Assembly: GCA_024692805.1 (NCBI GenBank)
Contig: JAILMD010000028.1
Span: 1 to 5,270 of the forward strand
Direction of reading: 5' to 3'
DNA from: a bacterium
GTDB lineage: Bacteria; Bacillota; Clostridia; Christensenellales; UBA1242
Length of the DNA stretch: 5,270 nt
Both the position numbers and the translations under genes were made by a program. The notes below the pieces were generated by a model. The model did no database searches and was not told the DNA's origin. It worked only from the letters and a program-made list of their open reading frames with translations. This document shows, in pieces, positions 1 to 4,140 of this stretch (position 1 is the stretch's first letter; each line of letters opens with the position of its first letter).

Positions 1-1884
1 AAGCGTTGCAGTGTCACCTGCTGAAGCTATAATAACATCAGGGTTAGCTGAGTCATTAACCCCAGCCCACTTCCACTCGCTTACCCCTAGGGCACAATGC
101 TTCTTTGCTTCGTTAATGTTAAGCCATTGAAAACTTGGCTGTTTTGATGCAACAATAACATTAACATAATTTTTGCTTCTTGATACGTGATCAAAACAAG
201 AAAGCAAGCAGTTAGTGTCAGGTGGTAAATAAATTCTTGCAACATCTGGCTTCTTATTTGCAATATGATCTAAGAATCCTGGGTCTTGATGGGTAAAACC
301 ATTATGGTCTTGTTGCCAAACGTTACTCGTTAAAATTAAGTTCAACGACGAAATTGGCGCCCTCCAAGGAATTTCGTTACACATTTTGAGCCATTTAGCG
401 TGTTGACTAATCATACTGTCAACAACCCTTAAAAACGCCTCATAACTATTAAACATACCATGTCTTCCGGTTAAAATATAACCTTCAAGCATTCCTTCAC
501 AAAGATGCTCTGAAAGAAAACTATCAACAACCCTTCCTGTTGGGCTAAGCAACTCGTCAGTTTTAATAATTTCGGCGTTAAAGGCCCTTTGTTCGCCCTC
601 AAAAACCTTATAAAGCCTATTGCTCATTGCTTCATCAGGGCTAAAAATTCTATAATTCTTATTCTTTTTGTTTAGTTTAAAGATATCTCTTATAAAGCCG
701 CCAAGTTCAAGCATGTCTTGGGCTTTAATTGTTCCATGACCACTAAACTTAACAGCATAATCTTCAAAATTAGGTAAATTAAGTTCTTTTAAAATTCTCC
801 CACCATTAGCATAAGCGCTTTCAGTTATCCTTTTGCCTGACTTTGGAATAATGCTAGCATAATTCTTGTTAAGCTTATAGTTTTTATCGAATAATTCTTC
901 AGGGTGATAACTAAGGAGCCAATTTTCAAGAAGATTTAAATGTTCTTCAGAATTTATAACTAAAGGGACTTGATGGGCTCTAAAACTATTTTCAATAATT
1001 TTTCCATCAACAACTTTAGGGCAAGTCCACCCCTTTGGAGTTTTTAAAATAATCATTGGGTTAGGTTGTCTTATTCCTGTTTGTTTAAAGATAACCCTAT
1101 TTTTCATTATTGTTTCAATGCAAAAATCCATAGCCTCGGCCATAGTTAAATGCAGGTTTTTAGTGCTGTTTCCTTCAACAAAAACAGGAAGGTAACCATA
1201 ACCTTCAAAAAGTTTTCTAAGCTCTGTTTTGCTCATTCTTGCTAGAATTGTTGGGTTGCTAATTTTATAGCCATTTAAATGAAGAATTGGTAAAACTGCG
1301 CCATCAGTTAATTGATTAATTAATTTATTAGCATGCCAACTAGTTGCAAGAGGGCCGGTTTCGGCTTCACCATCACCAACAACACAAGTTGCAATAAGGT
1401 TAGGATTATCTAGAACTGCACCATAAGCGTGCGCAAGGCTATAACCAAGTTCCCCACCTTCATGAATTGAACCAGGAGTTTCTGGAACACAATGAGACCC
1501 TATTCCACCAGGGAAAGAAAATTGTTTAAAAAATCTTGCCATTCCATCGTGAGTTTGGCTGATAGTTGGATAATACTTTGAATAAACACCTTCAAGGTAA
1601 GAATTTGACGTCAAAAAATTACCGCCATGCCCTGGGCCAGAAATATAGATCATATCAACATCATATTTTTGGATAACCCTGTTGCAATGGGCATAAATGA
1701 AATTTTGACCAGGAACAGTTCCCCAATGACCAACTAATTTTGATTTAATATCATCTAAACAAAGTTTGTGATCTCTTAAAAGCGGATTATCTTTTAGATA
1801 AAGTTGGCCAACTGAAAGATAGTTGGCTGCTCTAAAATATCCGTTTAAATTTTCTAAATAATCACTAGATAAAAATTTATCCAT
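1..1884 (-). CDS. xfp: Phosphoketolase (xylulose-5-phosphate/fructose-6-phosphate), C-terminus cut by window edge
   Basis: Thiamine-diphosphate enzyme of the cytoplasm. The family cleaves xylulose 5-phosphate (often also fructose 6-phosphate) with phosphate to acetyl phosphate plus glyceraldehyde 3-phosphate (or erythrose 4-phosphate), the key step of heterofermentative and bifid-type sugar breakdown. The frame is open from ATG at 1884 to position 1, giving 628 residues without a stop. Family members have about 790, so roughly 160 C-terminal residues lie outside the window. Seen motifs: YAHCNR (residues 64-69), GPGHGG (83-88), the PETPGSIHEGGELGY signature (about 134-148), GDGEAETGPLATSW (170-183, diphosphate/Mg binding), and near the visible end DHNGFTHQDPGFLDH. 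The conserved histidines in YAH, GPGH and SIH are all present. The start is fixed by AGGTGGG at 1889-1895, four bases before the ATG. The gene has its own consensus promoter and sits behind a terminator, so it is probably a separate transcription unit. Identification is firm; substrate preference cannot be read. Confidence 0.97.
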   Translation of the reverse strand, partial: MDKFLSSDYLENLNGYFRAANYLSVGQLYLKDNPLLRDHKLCLDDIKSKLVGHWGTVPGQNFIYAHCNRVIQKYDVDMIYISGPGHGGNFLTSNSYLEGVYSKYYPTISQTHDGMARFFKQFSFPGGIGSHCVPETPGSIHEGGELGYSLAHAYGAVLDNPNLIATCVVGDGEAETGPLATSWHANKLINQLTDGAVLPILHLNGYKISNPTILARMSKTELRKLFEGYGYLPVFVEGNSTKNLHLTMAEAMDFCIETIMKNRVIFKQTGIRQPNPMIILKTPKGWTCPKVVDGKIIENSFRAHQVPLVINSEEHLNLLENWLLSYHPEELFDKNYKLNKNYASIIPKSGKRITESAYANGGRILKELNLPNFEDYAVKFSGHGTIKAQDMLELGGFIRDIFKLNKKNKNYRIFSPDEAMSNRLYKVFEGEQRAFNAEIIKTDELLSPTGRVVDSFLSEHLCEGMLEGYILTGRHGMFNSYEAFLRVVDSMISQHAKWLKMCNEIPWRAPISSLNLILTSNVWQQDHNGFTHQDPGFLDHIANKKPDVARIYLPPDTNCLLSCFDHVSRSKNYVNVIVASKQPSFQWLNINEAKKHCALGVSEWKWAGVNDSANPDVIIASAGDTATL

Positions 1885-1909
1885 ATTTCCCACCTAATTA
1901 TTCACTAAT

Positions 1910-1939
1910 ATTATACTTTAAAACAAATAATGGTGTCAA
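1910..1939 (-). promoter_or_regulatory. Consensus sigma-70/sigma-A type promoter of the phosphoketolase gene
   Basis: On the minus strand a perfect TTGACA (1934-1939) and a perfect TATAAT (1910-1915) are separated by 18 bp. Transcription would begin near 1903, leaving a short leader of about 20 nt that contains the ribosome binding site. It lies between the terminator of the upstream gene and the phosphoketolase start, which is where an independent promoter is expected. I see no clear operator or catabolite-repression (cre-like) box around it. Confidence 0.8.
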
Positions 1940-1951
1940 ACAATAGTAAAT

Positions 1952-1974
1952 AAAAAAACGCCAATTGGCGTTTT
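1952..1974 (-). terminator. Intrinsic terminator behind the 211-residue gene
   Basis: A perfect palindrome at 1955-1974 (AAAACGCC, loop AATT, GGCGTTTT) is extended on the minus strand to a run of seven Ts (1958-1952). It starts two bases after the stop codon of the upstream minus-strand gene and ends 12 bp before the -35 box of the phosphoketolase promoter. The four G/C pairs plus U-tract fit a rho-independent terminator. Because the palindrome also ends in TTTT on the plus strand it could act weakly in both directions, but no plus-strand gene approaches it. Confidence 0.85.
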
Positions 1975-1976
1975 AA

Positions 1977-2612
1977 TTAAAATGAAAGTTTTTCTTGTTC
2001 ATCTTCAATGTCTTTAGAGATGTTAATTAATCTGTAATTAACATCTTCCTTTAGCTTTCTTCCTGAAAGATTATATTTGCTTGGAAGTTTTTCACAACAG
2101 AAAATTTTAACATTTTCAGGCATTTGCATAAACATATATTCGTTTACTGCCCTAGAAAGATATTCATTATCAGTTTTATCAAAGAAAAAATTAATTTCAA
2201 AAGGAGGCATCAAAATAAGTAATTGTTCTGTTTCTTCTTGTTTTGGGCACTTTTTATAAAACTCGTTAAAATAACCTTTTATTCTAAAAAATTTTTCTAA
2301 GTTTAAATCAATTTCATCAGCCTTTTCATTTTCACCTATTCTTCTTAATGCCTTTGATGAAACTAATGAAGCAATTATACTTTGAGCAAGGGCAAGTTTA
2401 AAAAGATAACCTATTCCCTTTGTTCTTTCATTAAAAATATCGCTTAGTGATTTATCAATAACAACATTTAAAGCTTTAACGTTATCAAATTCAACTTTAA
2501 AGCAATTAGGAGCAAGCCACATCAAATCTTCAGGGCAATTTTCAAAAACCAAGTTTTCTTTAAATTTACCACTCATTAGATATTTTTCAATAAAACTGCT
2601 GTCAATTAACAT
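1977..2612 (-). CDS. Hypothetical protein, 211 residues, no recognised family
   Basis: I do not recognise this protein. ATG at 2612 is preceded by AGGAG (2619-2623) with a 6-base gap, a strong ribosome binding site, and the frame ends in TAA two bases before a terminator, so it is very probably a real gene. It looks cytoplasmic: no signal peptide, lysine- and glutamate-rich, with many aromatic residues. A hydrophobic helix at residues 67-89 (rich in L, A, I) contains K and Q and ends in KALRR, which suits a buried helix better than a membrane segment. Residues 94-121 are a charged helix, 131-144 are strand-like and hydrophobic (LLILMPPFEINFFF), and the C-terminus from 184 is highly charged. 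Five cysteines (C26, C37, C122, C172, C173) form no obvious metal site. I find no clear promoter: the 61 bp upstream are taken up by the tRNA-Tyr terminator, so it may depend on readthrough from the tRNA genes. Confidence 0.85.
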   Translation of the reverse strand: MLIDSSFIEKYLMSGKFKENLVFENCPEDLMWLAPNCFKVEFDNVKALNVVIDKSLSDIFNERTKGIGYLFKLALAQSIIASLVSSKALRRIGENEKADEIDLNLEKFFRIKGYFNEFYKKCPKQEETEQLLILMPPFEINFFFDKTDNEYLSRAVNEYMFMQMPENVKIFCCEKLPSKYNLSGRKLKEDVNYRLINISKDIEDEQEKLSF

Positions 2613-2646
2613 AAAAAGCTCCTATGTTTTATCTTTATTAAAACAC

Positions 2647-2670
2647 AAAATCCCTAATAGTAGGGATTTT
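2647..2670 (-). terminator. Terminator-like hairpin behind tRNA-Tyr
   Basis: A perfect 10-bp stem (2647-2656 with 2661-2670, sequence AAAATCCCTA and its complement) closes a 4-base loop. On the minus strand it is followed by GTGTTTTAATAAAG, an interrupted T-rich tract. It begins three bases beyond the CCA end of tRNA-Tyr and stands 35 bp before the start of the 211-residue gene. It can end the tRNA transcript, perhaps incompletely, because no promoter is visible between it and that gene. Confidence 0.75.
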
Positions 2671-2673
2671 ATG

Positions 2674-2758
2674 TGGTGGGAGGTGGTGGATTCGAACCAC
2701 CGAAGTCGGAGACAACGGATTTACAGTCCGCCCCATTTGGCCGCTCTGGAAACCTCCC
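2674..2758 (-). tRNA. tRNA-Tyr (anticodon GTA)
   Basis: Class II tRNA with the long variable arm expected for bacterial tRNA-Tyr. The acceptor stem GGGAGGT/ACCTCCC is perfect, discriminator A and CCA are encoded (2674-2677), the anticodon loop is CTGTAAA with GTA complementary to 2722-2724, and the T arm is GGTGG/CCACC around TTCGAAT. The variable arm carries a GTC/GAC mini-stem. It is the last tRNA of the group and lies between two terminator-like hairpins, only 10 bp behind the first. Confidence 0.97.
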
Positions 2759-2768
2759 TTATTAAATT

Positions 2769-2796
2769 AAAAAACCAACTATTACATTGGTTTTTT
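2769..2796 (-). terminator. Terminator-like hairpin between tRNA-Thr and tRNA-Tyr
   Basis: A 10-bp perfect stem (2769-2778 with 2787-2796) of type AAAAAACCAA / TTGGTTTTTT closes an 8-base loop. On the minus strand it ends in TTTTTTAATTTAAT, a good U-tract. Only four of the ten pairs can be strengthened by G/C neighbours (two are G-C), so it is a weak to moderate terminator. Its first base is the terminal A of the tRNA-Thr CCA, so there is no trailer between the tRNA and the hairpin. tRNA-Tyr starts 10 bp downstream, too close for an ordinary promoter in between, so either partial readthrough or RNA processing is implied. Confidence 0.65.
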
Positions 2797-2870
2797 GGAG
2801 CCGGTGGTCGGAATCGAACCAACAACCGTCTGATTACAAGTCAGATGCTCTACCATTGAGCCACACCGGC
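2796..2870 (-). tRNA. tRNA-Thr (anticodon TGT)
   Basis: Perfect acceptor stem GCCGGTG/CACCGGC, D stem GCTC/GAGC, anticodon stem TCTGA/TCAGA with loop CTTGTAA (anticodon complement at 2836-2838), and T stem GTTGG/CCGAC around TTCGATT. The discriminator base is T, followed by an encoded CCA (2796-2798) whose last base is shared with the next hairpin. The 5' side faces the 217-bp spacer that separates it from tRNA-Phe. Confidence 0.97.
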
Positions 2871-2881
2871 ATTTTCCCATT

Positions 2882-2909
2882 TCGCCTTTGCTCTAACCCC
2901 GCTCGGCGA
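2882..2909 (-). other. Small hairpin in the leader of tRNA-Thr
   Basis: A 5-bp GC-rich stem, TCGCC (2882-2886) with GGCGA (2905-2909), closes an 18-base loop that contains two direct copies of GCTC (2890-2893 and 2901-2904). It lies between the long inverted repeat and the 5' end of tRNA-Thr and would be in the tRNA-Thr precursor if the spacer is transcribed. The stem is short and could be chance. The minus strand here (GGGGTTAGAGCA) loosely recalls a tRNA D-arm, but no complete tRNA can be drawn. Confidence 0.3.
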
Positions 2910-2919
2910 CATTCTATAC

Positions 2920-3030
2920 GAAAATTCAATTCCTTTTTGGCTAAACCCATCAAACAAGAACGGAACCCGCAGGAAACCCTAGCGGGCAACCTTGTTTTCG
3001 ATTTTAGCTCAAAAATCTAAATGAATTTTC
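2920..3030. repeat. Long imperfect inverted repeat forming a 111-nt rod; candidate structured RNA
   Basis: The two arms are near-complements over their whole length. Paired blocks from outside in: 2920-2928 with 3022-3030 (9 bp), 2930-2931 with 3019-3020, 2934-2945 with 3003-3015 (12 bp, one bulged base at 3009), 2949-2951 with 3000-3002, 2952-2958 with 2991-2997 (7 bp), 2966-2970 with 2982-2986 (CCCGC/GCGGG), 2971-2973 with 2978-2980, and a 4-base loop 2974-2977. That is about 41 bp, with small bulges and one 7x4 internal loop. The tip is GC-rich in an AT-rich genome. It lies between tRNA-Phe and tRNA-Thr with no convincing promoter of its own on either strand. The minus strand, shared with the tRNAs, allows extra G-U pairs in the 7x4 loop, which slightly favours transcription in that direction. 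It lacks the GGAAG/AGCAG elements of SRP RNA and the large central bubble of 6S RNA. It may be an unknown RNA, a processing element, or a copy of an intergenic palindromic repeat. Confidence 0.7.
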
Positions 3031-3043
3031 TGCTATATTCACA

Positions 3044-3071
3044 AGCATAAACTAATTAATTAATTTATGCT
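3044..3071. other. AT-rich hairpin behind tRNA-Phe
   Basis: AGCATAAA (3044-3051) is perfectly complementary to TTTATGCT (3064-3071) around a 12-base loop of alternating TTAA. It lies 16 bp beyond the CCA end of tRNA-Phe. No T-run follows on either strand, so it is not a standard terminator. It could be a processing signal or the outermost part of the structured spacer. Confidence 0.4.
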
Positions 3072-3087
3072 GTTGGTTAGCTAAATA

Positions 3088-3163
3088 TGGTGCCGCGGGG
3101 CGGAATCGAACCACCGACACGGGGATTTTCAGTCCCCTGCTCTACCGACTGAGCTACCGAGGC
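3088..3163 (-). tRNA. tRNA-Phe (anticodon GAA), with a U-C mismatch in the acceptor stem
   Basis: D stem GCTC/GAGC, anticodon stem GGGGA/TCCCC with loop CTGAAAA (anticodon complement at 3128-3130), and T stem GGTGG/CCGCC with one G-U pair around TTCGATT. Discriminator A and CCA are encoded (3088-3091). The acceptor stem is GCCTCGG against CCGCGGC, so the fourth pair is U-C instead of a Watson-Crick pair; all other positions are canonical. It is the fourth tRNA of the Pro-led group, 4 bp behind tRNA-Asp. Confidence 0.95.
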
Positions 3164-3167
3164 AAAT

Positions 3168-3244
3168 TGGCGACTCGTAGCGGACTTGAACCGCTGACCT
3201 CCCGCGTGACAGGCGGGCGTTCTAACCAGCTGAACTAACGAGCC
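3168..3244 (-). tRNA. tRNA-Asp (anticodon GTC)
   Basis: Acceptor stem GGCTCGT/ACGAGTC with one G-U pair, D stem GTTC/GAAC, anticodon stem CCCGC/GCGGG with loop CTGTCAC (anticodon complement at 3208-3210), and T stem AGCGG/CCGCT around TTCAAGT. Discriminator G, as is usual for tRNA-Asp, and CCA are encoded (3168-3171). It lies 10 bp behind the CAT tRNA and 4 bp before tRNA-Phe, so these are clearly cotranscribed. Confidence 0.97.
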
Positions 3245-3254
3245 AAATTTATTT

Positions 3255-3331
3255 TGGTGGGCCCTCACGGACTTGAACCGTGGACCGACCGGTTATGAGC
3301 CGGTTGCTCTAACCAACTGAGCTAAAGGCCC
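3255..3331 (-). tRNA. tRNA with anticodon CAT, most likely tRNA-Ile2 (lysidine type)
   Basis: Acceptor GGGCCTT/AGGGCCC (one G-U), D stem GCTC/GAGC, anticodon stem ACCGG/CCGGT with loop CTCATAA (anticodon complement at 3295-3297), T stem CACGG/CCGTG, discriminator A and encoded CCA (3255-3258). A CAT anticodon can mean initiator Met, elongator Met or Ile2. The 5' part, CCTTTAGCTCAGTTGG, closely matches bacterial Ile2 tRNAs from memory, and the C4-G69 and C5-G68 pairs together with A37 and A38 are known TilS (lysidine synthetase) recognition features. C1 mismatch and the GGG/CCC anticodon-stem run of initiator tRNA are absent. Elongator Met remains possible. Confidence 0.9.
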
Positions 3332-3343
3332 ACACCACCAAAG

Positions 3344-3451
3344 CGATATAATATTGAAAATGGTCGGGGTGAAGAGACTCGAACTCCCGGCCCCACGGAC
3401 CCAAACCGTGTGCGCTACCAAACTGCGCTACACCCCGATTGTATTATATCG
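3344..3451. repeat. 10-bp inverted repeat flanking tRNA-Pro
   Basis: CGATATAATA at 3344-3353 is the exact reverse complement of TATTATATCG at 3442-3451. The copies lie 7 bp outside the 3' CCA and 4 bp outside the 5' end of tRNA-Pro. If transcription starts near 3453, as the upstream promoter predicts, the two copies would pair in the precursor and extend the acceptor stem as an outer helix. Each copy also contains a TATAAT-like hexamer, so one copy may instead be a second -10 element. Confidence 0.55.
3361..3437 (-). tRNA. tRNA-Pro (anticodon TGG)
   Basis: Acceptor CGGGGTG/CACCCCG with the C1-G72 pair typical of tRNA-Pro, D stem GCGC/GCGC, anticodon stem CACGG/CCGTG with loop TTTGGGT (anticodon complement at 3401-3403), T stem GGGAG/CTCTT with two G-U pairs around TTCGAGT, discriminator A, and encoded CCA (3361-3364). 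It is the first tRNA of the operon and is followed after 29 bp by the CAT tRNA. Confidence 0.97.
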
Positions 3452-3459
3452 ACTTGATT

Positions 3460-3488
3460 ATAATACAATAAAAAGTTATAATTGTCAA
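3460..3488 (-). promoter_or_regulatory. Promoter of the tRNA operon
   Basis: A perfect TTGACA on the minus strand (3483-3488) is followed after 17 bp by TATTAT (3460-3465). A perfect TATAAT overlaps it three bases further on (3457-3462) but at a 20-bp spacing. Transcription would start near 3453, about 15 nt before tRNA-Pro. A further TATAAT lies at 3443-3448 without a good -35 box. The promoter stands in the 79-bp AT-rich gap behind the nucleotidase gene, where I see no GC-containing terminator, so readthrough from that operon into the tRNAs is also possible. Confidence 0.7.
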
Positions 3489-3516
3489 TTAATTTTGATA
3501 AAAAAGTTTTATAAAT

Positions 3517-4128
3517 TTATTTAGTTAAACTTTCTTTTTCTTCTCTTATTTTTTCAATTAATTGTGCAACTTGTTTCCAATCATTAGCCCTATTACAACC
3601 TTTTGGTATTTTTGTTAAGTTTTTATTATGCGGAGCAGTAACCAATATTGTTGGAATGCCTAGTTTGCTAAAATCAGAACAAACGTCAACGCTGTCATCA
3701 ATAAACAAATCAACTTTATTATTTAAAGCAGGTTCAATTTTCTTATGGTCACGACAAATTAATTTATCATACTCAATGCCACGCTGTTTCATCCATTTAT
3801 GAGTTATAACATAAGGATTATGATTAAGCATATGTGTTTCACCTCGTGCTGAGATAAATATGAATTTATCGCCTTTTTCCCTTAGTAAATGAATAATTTT
3901 ATCACAATCTTTTTTAATAGGAGTGTTAGCTAAAAGCTCTGGGCCAAAGGTGTCATAAAAATCCCAACAAGCGCTGTCTTTAAAACCATATCTAGCCAAA
4001 ATAAAGAATTCGTTAGGCTTAACGATTTGGCCATTAAAATTTATTGATTTAAAAAACTCATTAACATATTTACTCTCTAATTCTTCCGAATCAGTTATGG
4101 TGTGATCAATGTCGCAACCAATTATCAT
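3517..4128 (-). CDS. HAD-superfamily 5'-nucleotidase, NT5C/YqfW type
   Basis: Predicted cytoplasmic phosphatase of the haloacid dehalogenase fold, most similar from memory to B. subtilis YqfW and the 5'(3')-deoxyribonucleotidase (NT5C) family; nucleoside monophosphates are the likely but unproven substrates. Counting from this start (203 residues): motif I DIDHT at 6-10 (nucleophile D6, acid D8), motif II serine in ISAR at 93, motif III lysine in RDHKK at 129-130, and motif IV DLFIDD at 140-145. The small cap lies between motifs I and II. The C-terminal NRANDW segment is also YqfW-like. The usual glycine of DxDGT is His here. I chose ATG 4128 because AGGAG (4136-4140) is 7 bases from it; an in-frame ATG at 4134 would be only one base from the site. 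The ribosome binding site overlaps the stop codon of the ABC-F gene, so the two are probably one operon with coupled translation. All catalytic residues are intact. Confidence 0.85.
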   Translation of the reverse strand: MIIGCDIDHTITDSEELESKYVNEFFKSINFNGQIVKPNEFFILARYGFKDSACWDFYDTFGPELLANTPIKKDCDKIIHLLREKGDKFIFISARGETHMLNHNPYVITHKWMKQRGIEYDKLICRDHKKIEPALNNKVDLFIDDSVDVCSDFSKLGIPTILVTAPHNKNLTKIPKGCNRANDWKQVAQLIEKIREEKESLTK

Positions 4129-4135
4129 TAGCATT

Positions 4136-4140
4136 CTCCT
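4136..4140 (-). promoter_or_regulatory. Ribosome binding site that decides the nucleotidase start
   Basis: AGGAG on the minus strand is embedded in TAAGGAG, where TAA is the stop codon of the ABC-F gene (4140-4142). The spacing to the ATG at 4128 is 7 bases, which is normal, while the upstream in-frame ATG at 4134 is one base away and cannot be used efficiently from this site. The overlap suggests that a ribosome finishing the ABC-F gene can start on the nucleotidase. Confidence 0.75.

Noticed and set aside
1..1884. Phosphoketolase as a truncated pseudogene
   Set aside because: The frame is open and conserved to the first base of the window, so the missing C-terminus reflects the window edge, not a mutation.
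2077..2259. Plus-strand frame of 60 codons
   Set aside because: It lies wholly antisense to the 211-residue gene, which has the better start site and context.
2895..2979. Four copies of AACCC (2895, 2944, 2964, 2975)
   Set aside because: Spacing is irregular and the motif is short; two copies are part of the rod structure, so no separate repeat array is supported.
3000..3017. Local hairpin GATTTT/AAAATC
   Set aside because: It competes with the much longer rod pairing of the same bases (2934-2951 with 3000-3015), and no T-run follows that would make it a terminator.
2671..3020. Two overlapping plus-strand reading frames of 62 and 77 codons
   Set aside because: They are antisense translations of tRNA-Tyr, tRNA-Thr and the structured spacer, with no ribosome binding site of note and tRNA-derived peptide content.
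2920..3030. Assignment of the rod-forming repeat to SRP RNA, 6S RNA or a T-box
   Set aside because: No GGAAG/AGCAG symmetric loop, no large central bubble, and no AGGGTGGNACCGCG element are present on either strand.
3077..3268. Minus-strand reading frame of 63 codons
   Set aside because: It runs through tRNA-Phe and tRNA-Asp, and its peptide (LVQLVRTPACHAGG...) is the well-known spurious translation of tRNA genes.
3489..3516. Possible terminator behind the nucleotidase gene
   Set aside because: Only A-T pairs can be formed (ATAAAA with TTTTAT), too weak to claim an intrinsic terminator.
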